A stretch of DNA of 64,000 nt from Opisthorchis felineus (taxonomy: Eukaryota; Platyhelminthes; Trematoda; Opisthorchiida; Opisthorchiidae): the NCBI GenBank assembly GCA_004794785.1, contig SJOL01006800.1, forward strand, positions 287,625-351,624, in the 5' to 3' direction. Below the pieces are notes generated by a model. It was not told where the DNA came from and did not search any database. It worked only from the letters and a program-made list of their open reading frames with translations. Below are positions 25,060-35,900 of this stretch, piece after piece; the stretch's first letter is position 1; every line of letters starts with the position of its first letter. Position numbers and translations under genes: made by a program.

Positions 25060-25500
25060 ATTAATAATGGGGTGGTAGGGTGAGGCGAAAAAACATGCAG
25101 AAGATGAAGAAGGGAGACTGTTCTTCCTTACCGTCCCTGTTGTATGCTGCAATTTTGGCAACTCGCCTGATGAAACCACACGATGGCCGGTGTGGCACGA
25201 AAGTATTTTTAAATGTCGGAGTCATGGTCGTACGCTGTCTGGGATAATGCCAATGCACCCAAACCCAGACAGGAGGATATTTAGGATCTTCACCCAATGC
25301 CTTAGGCTCAAAAGCCTGACCGTAAGGCAGCGGCGTTTGGTGGGAATTGCCAGTGCATTACTTTTAAGAGACAAGTCGCCACGCATGTTTCAACCCCCAA
25401 CCTGGCGGACCAGGAGACTGTGTTGGACTAACCTGGGATGAGGGAGTGCGAGTGTCGCACGGGTACCTTCACTATAGCTCAATGGGTGACGAAAGTACAT
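25060..25500 (+). repeat. dispersed repeat X, copy 2
   Basis: Best-preserved copy. Contains gatgaagaaggg, acccagacaggaggatat, gcctgaccgtaaggcagcgg, agacaagtcgccacgcatg, tggcggaccaggagactgtg, ctatagctcaatgggtgac. The same blocks in the same order occur at 57085-57420. No coding frame. Confidence 0.8.
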
Positions 25501-26339
25501 AGACAGCCACACTACTGTATGGTCTCTTCATGTACCTTCAACCAGCTAGGATGGTGTTTATCCATCTAAATGAGACTAATTTCCTGACCCTTTTCTTTTC
25601 TTTCCACCCTTACCCCGGACACAGTAGTCCACACTGTCTCCTGTGGATTAAGTAAAACAAAATACCACTGCAGAATGTCTAGTATCAGACGATAAAACTT
25701 ATCGCCTCCGTTGAACACGTCATGCCGCTCTCGCATCTCATGTTCCACAAGTACAGACCCCTTAGGAGACATCCAACGGCACACACAACCTGAAGCCAAC
25801 AAACAGAATCCTTTTTAGTTACTCCAATAATACCAATGGATATTGTTCCGTCAAACGCTCCCAAAGAGGGTTTGGCAGTCGGGCGTCACGACTCTTTGCT
25901 AGCGTTCTGGTGGTGATTTATTGGAACCGACTATCGGGCCCCGTAGTTAAGCCACCCACACTATGTTTAAGGAATGCGTCCATCTTAGATTGGTTTGCTT
26001 GCATCTGACCGAATCCTGAACGCTTAACATCTCACACATGCTTTTTGATTAAGTGTTACTTAACGATGAATAGAAACGTAGGATTACACCCGCAGGCAGA
26101 GTCCACATTCCCAATAAAAGGCTTAACTGATAACTTGTCCCTACATGTGGACTCTGACGGAATATACAGTGTGGTAAGAGCCACGACATAGAGTTGTCAC
26201 CTTGTTGTGCTGGTTCAGCCGCGACGATCCCGTCGGCTACACCGGATGTAGTTCAGTTCTTTAGGGTTCAGACATGCCAGGAAAACGAGTCCCCATACTG
26301 CGGTGACCTGGAGGTGGTCACATTATCCTATGTAACGAG

Positions 26340-26960
26340 AGCACGAAGGTAGCAGGATGCTTCCTCCAGTTCAGGCCATGTCGATATTCGTCACCGGCGA
26401 ATGGTGGGTTAGAAAAGATCGACCCTGAAAACCACTCACTCCGATCACCCAAAGGTTGATCGTGACAGTCGGCGAATTACCTAATGCGGTCGAAAAACAA
26501 ATATGCCCTACCACAAGCCAGTAGCTTCAGGCAAGGGTGTCCTCTGTCGCCCTTCCTCTTTAACTTCTCAAGCGGTGTACTGCTTGAGACTACCATGCTT
26601 ACCTCTAACAACTCGAGGATCAACATAATGCCAGGGCGTTCGACCACAGGCCTTGAGTACGCCGATCACTCATCATATATCAGACCTATTAGAAATGCAA
26701 GCCTAACTAATTCGGCGGCACAGTTCGGTATGTGCTTTACACTAACAGAGTGCTACTGTAGGACTGAGTGGGATCACAAAGCGGCCCATGCTTGAAGGTG
26801 ATCCGATCGACCTAGTAGACAAGTTTAGCTATCTAGACAGCTGGACTGGCGAAAGACGAAACCACTTCCAGAATTTGGAAGGACAGGGTACAGACGTGAC
26901 ATCAGTATGGCTGTCGTGAGCAGATCGCTCTGCATTAATTTGTGGATCAGAGACGTAGCC
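26340..26960 (+). pseudogene. RTE LINE RT fragment
   Basis: Plus strand shows SSFRQGCPLSPFLFNFSSGV (RT motif RQGCPLSPFLFNF), TGLEYADHSSYI in place of LEYADDI, and later LVDKFSYLDSWTG for the Y-YLGS block. The second catalytic Asp is His, so the enzyme is inactive. Confidence 0.8.
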
Positions 26961-27148
26961 GTACAAGATCTTTGAAGAGTTTGTTTTACCGTCGGTGACT
27001 ATCTTATGGGAAAATCGGATCAGTAATGCACACGTACACCAGATGGCTTTCAGGGAAGGTTACTGTCTCTTATTAGACCAGCAGGTTACATCCCACAAGT
27101 TGGGTTGTCGGGTTGGGCCATGCACGTTGTATGTCAGAAAACCGTTTA

Positions 27149-27161
27149 CCCCCCCCCCCCC
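27149..27161. repeat. poly-C run
   Basis: Thirteen consecutive C on the plus strand. Confidence 0.9.
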
Positions 27162-27904
27162 AGGGCCCCGTCGGATACGACAGTACCCACTGCACACGAA
27201 TGGTGTGTCTGATGACAGTGTGGGTATCACAATTCGATGATAGACACTTCGTTAGATCTGTCAACGCAGTGTCCCAATAGGCAAAAGCAACTGATTTTAT
27301 AGCAGACAAAGGCAAGCAGATCACTATCACCACCACCGATGGAGGCTTTTCTGCTGTCTGATGTCTACCAAAACAGATTATCATCCGTTAGAAGACACGA
27401 CAGGAACTAGCAGACAGTTTTGAACTGGGTTATCACGGAGCCATGAACGGGGTGATATCTGTAACGTTTGCATGTGGGATTATTTTGAGAACATGGAGTA
27501 CAATGGAGGTGAGCTAGACAACGGAGATCACACTTTTCTCACGATTCAGATACCAGTTCGTATGTATTGTGGCGACGGGGGACGATTATTTTCTTCTAGT
27601 TTCCCACTGTCTTGGAATTCCTATTTGCGAAGACAAATCTATGACAGACGCGTCTGCTTACACCGTACACAGGCTCTGACTTCTTCATCCGCTCACGAAT
27701 CATGTGAAATTTCCTACCAACCTCGTCAAGAGGCCATATCGGTTTACGTTTTTTCTGTCTGTGCATCCATGTATCGGATGAAGATGACCCAGTGGCTGTC
27801 AGCCCATGACTTATCAACAAAGTATGAAACCCCTTAACAGTCAACTCAGTCGCGTTGGTAGCTGTTACCTCCCGGATGGGGACTCGGTGCTCTCAGGGTT
27901 AAGC

Positions 27905-28376
27905 CCTTCACACTCAGTAGTAGATGTCGTTCCGTTCTGCCGAGGTAGGTGGCTATGCAGTAAATCGATAGTTTCTGGTGCGATTTCGTGGACGGTGGTT
28001 ACGGAGCTTTTACTTGTAGCAATGGTACAAGATTAGTCTTCCAAAGGACGACCTGGCTGCTTAGGGGGCCCTCCACAACACAGACGTAGGACGACGTATG
28101 ACCTCACTGGCGTGCCATTTTTGAACGGTAGGTTAATGAGAATGACAAGTTTGGGGTCAATGTCGATGCCCCAGCTTGATTGCTTGCATACACCTTGATA
28201 TAGCAGTTAGACTCCACAGTATGTCTAAGGCTATTGAGTTCCGTTTGAAGTATGTCGTAAGTCAAGGTTCTATTACCTCTGTCCGCCCAGTCCCAAAAGC
28301 ACTAACCGATTCACATGCGAGTGCATAGCCACTTACCTAGGCAGAACGGAACGGCATCTACGACTTAGGGTAGGGG
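27905..28376. repeat. inverted repeat with about 360-bp spacer
   Basis: The arm at 27905-27960 (core gttccgttctgccgaggtag, ending tggctatgca) is matched in reverse complement at 28322-28376 (core gttccgttctgcctaggtaa, ending tggctatgca). Arms are about 55 bases with roughly 80% identity. The left arm lies next to GSCYLPDGDS, a possible LINE tail remnant. Confidence 0.65.
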
Positions 28377-28439
28377 AACACGTACCACTGAGAGTACGAG
28401 GGCAGCTGGACCAATCAGTTGCACCGACACGACATCCAA

Positions 28440-29900
28440 GCCAAACGAGACTCATCATGATCATCATCGACAGCATGACATAAGTGTTCAACGCCGATGC
28501 TTTGCTGCCGCACAACCATGATTTATTTGAAAGCCTTATTGTGAAGGAAAGAATAAAAGTGGATGGGGAAGGAACTTAGTGCTACCTTACTACAATCATT
28601 CCCAGGTGCCTACACCTCCAGACACCCATCCAGGCAATATGGATAGGAACTGACAACACGAACGCCATTCACATCGATTAGCAGCCATATCTTGCAGCGT
28701 CTTCAACCAGGCGCAGTGGGGATCTCGCGGTCCCCATCCTGGCAGGCGAGTAGCGCCGACAGCACCCAAACGTTTCGTAAGCTCCTTCATGCCCTTCTGC
28801 CAGGTCACCTCTCTGAGTTGGGCATGGAAAACAGCACTCTCTTCGGCAAATGATGGTTGGGCATACACGACACATGTCCCAACCAACGCAGCTTCTGGTG
28901 CTGGACACATTCTTCAATGGAAGTACCCGTTGCACAACCGAAAACCCGCTTCCTAAGCGCCTCGTAACGGATTGGCCGACACCATCCCACACGAGCTATG
29001 GTCCTGAGACGATTGTCGAACACCCGAAGACGTCTCAGTTCCGCTGCTCGAACAGGCCAGGTCTCACAGCCATACAACAAAACAGTCCGCACTGCAGCTT
29101 GATACACACGTCCCTTGAGACTCTGACGCCACACGTGTCTCAAATTAGCAAACGCGACCCGGGCCTTGCAGATTCGTGCATTGACCTCATTTGTCACACT
29201 ACAATCAGAACTAATACAACTTCCAAGATACGTAAAACGCTCCACAACTTCCAGTACCTCTCCCTGGATTGTAAGTGGCGTGTTCAGTGACTGCATGTCC
29301 ACGAGCATGACCTTACATTTTGTGGGTGCAAAGTGCATAAAAAACCGTTCAGCTGTAGCACCCTTTCGGTGCCTAACTGCCATGCCACCAGAAGGAAGCA
29401 CGAGGGCTGTGATATTGTCAGGTTGCCCAAGCCTAGACAGGGGAAGTCGAGAGGCAGAGGTCGGGTTCGAACCACGGACCTTCCGGTCAGTAAATTCGCG
29501 CTCTAACCACTGAGCCATCTCGCCCCCGCAAAGTGCATACCAAAAGACGGAATGAATTTGGTCAGTTCATCCTAAAACACCTGCACTTCTCCTCCTCTTC
29601 GAACGAAGTCGTCTGTATACTCCAGATCGACAAGATTTTTGTCGCTGGCTATTTGAACACCAGGGTGTTGGAGACCCTCCAGCGTTCGTCTCATAATTTC
29701 ATCGATCACGAAGTTAAACAGGAATGGAGAGAGTGGGCATCCCTGACGGACACCGCTTTGCGTACGGAAGCTTTTGGAGAGCTCGCCGTATACTCTCACA
29801 CGTCCGGAAGTCCAAGGATACAAAGAGCTTATTATGTTCACAAACTTCCGGGGCATTCCTTGGTGCAAAACGAAACTATAGCCCACAATTCCGGCCGTCA
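28440..29900 (-). mobile_element. RTE-like LINE, best-preserved copy (RT to 3' end)
   Basis: Minus-strand order: LYPWTSGRVRVYGELSKSF, RTQSGVRQGCPLSPFLFNFV, LEYTDDFV (usual YADD), a SINE insertion, then [74 protein letters not shown] and MAANRCEWRS. The endonuclease is missing (5' truncated near 29900). A frameshift lies near 28810. The 3' UTR carries a sequence giving aataaa-like text and ends at about 28440 with gatgatgatcatg repeats. Confidence 0.92.
29340..29527 (-). mobile_element. tRNA-derived SINE inserted in the RTE LINE
   Basis: The A-box region GATGGCTCAGTGGTTAGAG and B box GGTTCGAACCC are intact, followed by a tRNA-unrelated body and a short T run. It splits the LINE codons for MHFA; gcaaagtgcata occurs on both sides (29328-29339 and 29528-29539) as a perfect 12-bp target-site duplication. 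Length 188 bp. Confidence 0.93.
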
Positions 29901-30423
29901 GTTGCCTATCGTCTGATTAAGAGCAAACATCGCATAAATCTAGCCACTGCCGTATTTAGCACAGCGAACAGCAGCGTTGTGCAATATTCTGAGGCCATAG
30001 ACACTCGAAAATGGAAGTCGGATCTGTGTAAGGAGAAATGACTTGGTTTTGATAGCACTACCGTGGTAAACTACAGAGCAAGCCTTTGGCATGGTAATCT
30101 GTAGTACGTGCCTGAAGAGGCTCCGGAATATCAGGCGAAACTGTAGTGTCGTGGTCCACGTTCACGTTCTTTAAAAGAAACAGCTGTCCCATCATGCGGA
30201 AAACAGCCTGTAAAATGGGTAATGAAACAGCGCAAAATATAGAGCAGCAAACCTCAGTGGCTTCAAATCTGTGCTCTGGTGAAGGTAGACCCACTGCAAT
30301 CGAAGAAAACGTTTGTCACGAGTTCTGAATACGTTTCTACAATGCCAATTAGCGAAAAAATCAACCAACAATATTGCTGTTTGCCAACAATAGCGGTATT
30401 CGTATTAAACTATTTTTTTAGAA

Positions 30424-30612
30424 GATCGAGATAGCTCAGTGGTTAAGGCACGAACATACTGACCGGAAGGTCCGTAGTTCGATCCCTACCTCGGCATCTC
30501 GACTTCTCCTGTCTAAGCTTCGATAACGTGACAGCATCTCAGTCCTTGTGCTTCCTTCGATCGACATGGCAGGTGGGCACCGAAAAAGTGTTACAGGCGA
30601 ACGATTACTATT
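30424..30612 (+). mobile_element. SINE copy, plus orientation
   Basis: Head GATCGAGATAGCTCAGTGG, B box TAGTTCGATCC, and the same body ending in a (tta/att)n stretch. More diverged than the 29.3 kb copy. Confidence 0.85.
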
Positions 30613-30614
30613 AT

Positions 30615-32540
30615 TACTATTTAGGACCATAAACTGTGGCTGCAGCAGTCGCTGCACTGGGCACCAAATGGTAAAGGATAAACAATGGGTTGAATCAGGA
30701 AAACCAAAGAAATCGATGAGAAATCGTAGCAACCATTAGGAAAAAGCGGATGAACAAAGCACCATCGTTCAAACGAAATCGTCAGTCCATTGATCGTGTA
30801 GTCTCAGACAGCATGACTTGAACTCGTTTTATTGTTTTCAATGCGTTGTTCGTCAGGTGCACATTTTAGATGCAACTCATTTAATGGAACAGTGCATGTG
30901 GGGGCAATCAATAACTTAGCAGATCAAGCACAGGAACGAGCTGTGTGCCAGACCAAGGACAACCTGGACACATGTGCTCACATGAACTGCGTGTATTCGC
31001 CTTCCCTTCGCACCGCATGTGATGGCCCATGTATGGTCATCGAACGATACGTACCGCGTTGTCATCCGTCTCATTTCATTTCTAATTCATTGAGTGAGTT
31101 CTTAGCGAATTTGTCGCACCGTTGCTTTATGTTGCGCTTTATTACGTATACAGCGCAGTTTTATTGCAACTGGGTTCTCATTTTACGGACGCAGCAAGTT
31201 ATCGAGCCAGATATAACACAACTAAGCGATTTGTCTTCGGCAGAGGTAACTTTTTGAAACAAATGGAATGAAAAATAAATTGGACTTTTTATTCTTTACA
31301 GGTGATTGATTGCACTCTATACACAAAACCCTGGGATTCTCCCGGAGATGCCCCAAAACGCCACGGTCATCCTCAGATATGGAATGTATGAGGTAGCTGG
31401 GGTTGTGACACCACGGACTCACAGGTTACAAGGATTAAAGTGTATAGGTTGATCCATGTTACCTAGCAAACAACGTTTCAGGCCAGCTAGAAAAGAACGG
31501 ACATAATGTCGTGTTAGAAGAGATACCAGGCATACGTGGAATTCTGGAGGTCATGGTCAACGGGGAAAAAGTATACGGATGCCAAGTACTTGACCTGCAA
31601 TTCTGTAAGACATCAACTGATGCATAACACATTAATTTCAGCGTGCGACGGTCTGTTGGACGAAAGATGTAGTGAAATAGTTCAAGCCGTCTTGAAAGCA
31701 TACTGAGGAAACGAAACTTATTTCAGTTTTCAAGGCGAACAACATAGGAAATACAAAGCTGCCTATATAAAAAAGAACTCCAGTCTTCATGTAAACCGGG
31801 TGGGGGTACCGCTTGTTCCTTTGTTTATGATTTCGTACCCAAATCTTCGATGAAAACACAACACAAGGAGGCATTTGATTTACTAGTATCGGCGCAGCTA
31901 TAAGGGACAAACTGTCCGTCTGAAGTTCTATACGTTATGAAACATAGGGAAAAAAAGACCGGTAATTTTAGTCTATCCAGCAACCTTTTCAATAACAACA
32001 ATCTCTGGAATATTGATATCTGGATATGCATGGAACTCACAGGATATGGACTATTTTGAATTAAGTTTCAAACTTAGCTCTAGCGAAATAGAACCGCTTA
32101 TTCAATAAGACCGAACTTGGTAATTTCTAATTCACTCTGAAGATGGAATATCGTTTCGACTATTGAGTGGAAGGCAATGATCCACCCTGATTTACTGCTC
32201 ATATTCGTGTTACATCTGGAAATCCAGCTAAGTTCCAGGTGTATTAAACTCGTCTCAGGCAAGAAGTCAGTCACAATCTAAGTTCAAACAATCTTAGGCG
32301 GACGGAAGTACGAACCCTGGGGAATGAGTTGAAGAAGCTGAATCGTAGTATTCGTGAATGTGATGGAAATACTAGATTTTCAGAAAGACACCAAGGGGAA
32401 TCGTTATTCATTTTTTGGAAAAAAGGAAAATTATCCCAATAACAAAAGCAACATGGACAAAGGGACGGAGGGGATATCACATGCGCTGTTTGATGCAGCC
32501 ATATCTTGTGGTTCACACTGGTGTTTGAAACAGGAAAGGC
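30615..32540. other. no gene recognised downstream of RIC1
   Basis: The minus strand reads AATAAAAAG near 31275-31285, a possible poly(A) signal for RIC1 about 1.25 kb past the stop. A 141-codon plus frame (30832-31257) has no motif I know. Confidence 0.4.
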
Positions 32541-32909
32541 TCACGACAAAACGCACGTATACTGAGATTTGGAACTGTCGCGTAGCGAGATTTCTTCTGT
32601 ACCGTTTACGAGATACTCGTCTGCGACCGACTCCATTTCGTATTCCTTAGATAGAGGAAGCAAAATGACCTGTTGAGATACTGTGGAGTTCATGGGCAGA
32701 CCGTTTGCTCGAAGGCTTGACCCGAGTTTGGAATGGATAGATTCGTGGTAATCCGGTATAGATACAGTTAGCCCATCCATGCCAAGGATTTGTGATCGAT
32801 ACTTCACGGAGGAGATGTCGCTGGCATGTGTTGCCCTATCTTGCAATGTGATATCTGTTTGAGAATCGACGGCCGTCAAAGTAATCGACTGGTGCTCAGA
32901 GTGAGTGTG
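32541..32909 (-). CDS. RIC1: probable RIC1 terminal exon ending CVLS-stop
   Basis: A 123-codon open frame closes at TGA (32543-32541) and is preceded by a good acceptor, tttctcccaaattttag. It is hydrophilic and serine-rich, with [20 protein letters not shown] near the end and the last residues QYTCVLS. Position, strand and character fit the poorly conserved acidic/serine tail of RIC1; I recall vertebrate RIC1 also ending with a cysteine four residues from the end. The entry phase is 0 while the exon ending at 34425 leaves phase 2, so a further small exon is required between them. It could instead be the last exon of a separate gene. Confidence 0.55.
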   Translation of the reverse strand, partial: HTHSEHQSITLTAVDSQTDITLQDRATHASDISSVKYRSQILGMDGLTVSIPDYHESIHSKLGSSLRANGLPMNSTVSQQVILLPLSKEYEMESVADEYLVNGTEEISLRDSSKSQYTCVLS

Positions 32910-35900
32910 CTAAAATTTGGGAGAAATGTGCAGGTCATGAAATGCCTGTTCAAATACGGTAGGTATATATATGCCCGGTATTTTAGTCCCGGCAAACCAG
33001 ATAGCAGATATCTAGTAACCAGGTTCGCAACAACCGTAAAAAGGAGCAAGCAAAAATGCGCACCGGTACAGTGTATTCCGTTTAAATGATTCATACTGTG
33101 ACTCTGTAGTTTGTACGCATTTTAATCTCAATGAGAGCTTGTCAGAAGATTGAATATAAAGGTCTCAAGATTTTTTTTTGAAAACGTCTACGCACCATGT
33201 TTCACACATTCGCTATAGAAGTGTACCTAGAAAAGACTGACATCCTATTTAGTGTTTATATGCGTGACGCCAGTTACTGTGTCGGGGACAAAAACCATAA
33301 AACGCAGTGCCTTATTTTTCCAGTCGAATTACATGGACATTGAACATGGAACATAGTGTATCAGGATGTATTGTCGAGAGAGATAAAATGTCAGCGATCT
33401 AGCAAGACGGAATATAGTGGTTTCGACCAGTCACCCTGAGTATCCAACTAAGAACATGCATGGACAATATCAAACACGTCAAAGAAAATACAGCACCAAA
33501 ACGAGCGTACGTCAGACAAACCACCATCCCAGTTTGTCGTAAGGCACGGTTCCATTTGGTGTGCACCATCCGCGTACAGTTTTGCCTCTTTTCTCCGAGT
33601 CAGTGCATCAGGAAGTGTAAAGCTGTTGAGGATGATGTCCGAGTGGACTAGCCGAGATTGTTCGTAGTTGGACTGCGCATTGTTAAGAATTGTCCCCGAA
33701 GCACACTGACCGAAAAAAGAGCTCGCTTGCTCAACAACTTGACTGGAAGGAACGGTACAAGATAGGTGGGAACAGTGATACTCAGATCATTACGACTGAT
33801 AAACCATTATGGATCCTAAGAACTACCTGGTTTTATGTGGCTAAGCAAATTCGCGTTGATTCAGCGGTGAAAAGTATCCATGGTTAGCTGAAATCAGTTA
33901 CATGAATCCACTTGAATTTGATCATCGTACCTATCAGATGAAAGTGGTTCGGAATGAGCGAAAGTACCTGTGCTTAACAACCTGAGGCTTGCAGTAGAAC
34001 GACTTACATCGGGAATCCTTCATCACCCTAGAACTGAGATAGTCTCAGAACAATAGCCCGGTGGTATGTATAGGGGTCACAGTGTTGCATGAGCGTGCAT
34101 TTGCGGATTTGCGTTGCCAGAAGCAGGCTTGGTGAAGATCGTAAGCAGTGTGATACCGCCTGGGGAAGTTTGTCCGTAGCATGCAATTTCCTCAGGGTTA
34201 CATTATGCGAGAATCTAATACGTTGCCCACCGGGGACGAAGAAAACATTCGGCACAGCTTTAAACTACGTACAATAGATGAGAGTAAAATAAGAAAATAA
34301 AAAAGTCCCAGCGACTCTAGAAGTGATACATACTAAAGGTGCCATGAAGTTGCATTTTAGTAACAGTAAAGCCGTAGCTATGGGGATAACGAATTGATAG
34401 TAAAACAACTGAAACAATACTTACTCCAAGTCTGGTTGTAGTTCGTCGATAAATTGGTGATACAAGGAACAGTGCTCAATAGCCCAGTAGTCCACCTGTT
34501 TCAGGCCTGCATGAACACGACTCAGTGGATCTCCGAACAATGGACTATATGGACCACCGCTCTCTTGGTCACTGTTCTCATTGCTCGTTTGAGACGGTAT
34601 TGGTTGATGTTGTGACCCCACAACACGACGCCATAAACCCGAGGAGCGCCGTTCGCTTGTATGACAGGTTGGGTGTCGATCTTTTAGACGAGACAAGGTC
34701 GATCTTGTGGACGCATCTACAGCCAATGTAACTGCCTCGAGTAACCCGGTGCGATCTTGAACCATCAACGCAACCAGTGAAGCCCATTCAAAGCTTCCAC
34801 CCTGCAGTAACTGACTGAGCAAATATCGGAGCTGTCTCAGGGCTTTAGTAGACGTAGCTGAGGCGGAACTGATTAAAGGATGGAAAGGTACAAGTTATAA
34901 GGACAGATAGAATATAAGATAATAAAACTCACTAACGCTGAAGTAGGAACACGAAAGACGAGCTCACAGAAACCATTAGGTACAAGGTTTTGAGAGTTGG
35001 TGGAGGTAGGAATTGCGAAGAGAACACAGTAATGCGGCATGCTACCCGGCCAGTTGAGGTTATGAGTAGCTGGCCGATCGATATTGTTTGTTGAAGCCTA
35101 GTGATTCACATCTAAGAAAAATGTATAAGGAGTTAAACGCTCATCTTCATACCAAATTGGTGCTAACAAGAAAACGAAACAAGCACTGAGTGGATCTTTT
35201 GTTTATAAGATTCTGAAACTGGTTTGGCAGTGCAAGTGGGTCCGCCTCCAGCTCGATACAATCGCAGCAATACCGGTAGAGAAGGCTAGTACTTCACTGC
35301 CGTACAACCAGGTCGATAATTTAAACAAAGCCCTAGGGGATTCGGCTGAACCAATGTTCAAGATACTGAAGTACTGTTCTCCCCACAGTACTTGGGTGAA
35401 ACTACGTGATACAAGCTGGAGTAGAACCTATGAAGTTGAGTACAATTCAATAGACTGGGTCTGCCGATGTTTTCAATTCTTAATAACCGAAAAGATATGG
35501 ACAAATATGAAACGACAATATAGCAGTTCAAGCGACGGCTTACGTTGATGGGTGAAGTGAGAAACCAATATGATAAGAACTCAATGCAGATGTACTTTCC
35601 ACCGCATGCTCGAGGAGTTGAGTAGAAGCAGATGGCATTGGATAGTTGAATTCCTTGTGCAGCTGTACTAGTGAAGCCGGCCAATCCAATACGATGTGCA
35701 GGTCAAACCTAATGAACAAAGCGATCGAAGCGTGAGAAGTATATTAACCGAAGTTTATCGTAGATGCAGACAATGAATGGTTTGGGACAAGGGGATGGAG
35801 GCCACGAAAAAGTTGTAGGTTGTTAATTTGGTACATTTTTCAGGATGGGGTTTTCACGACCCTTCATGCGTCTCGTTGTAAACGTTGGAAGATGGGACCA

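Noticed and set aside
29166..29513. Plus-strand ORFs opposite the RTE element and SINE
   Set aside because: They are antisense shadows of the LINE and SINE.
29460..29520. tRNA gene at the SINE head
   Set aside because: A and B boxes are present but there is no complete cloverleaf or 3' acceptor stem; it is the tRNA-derived head of a SINE.
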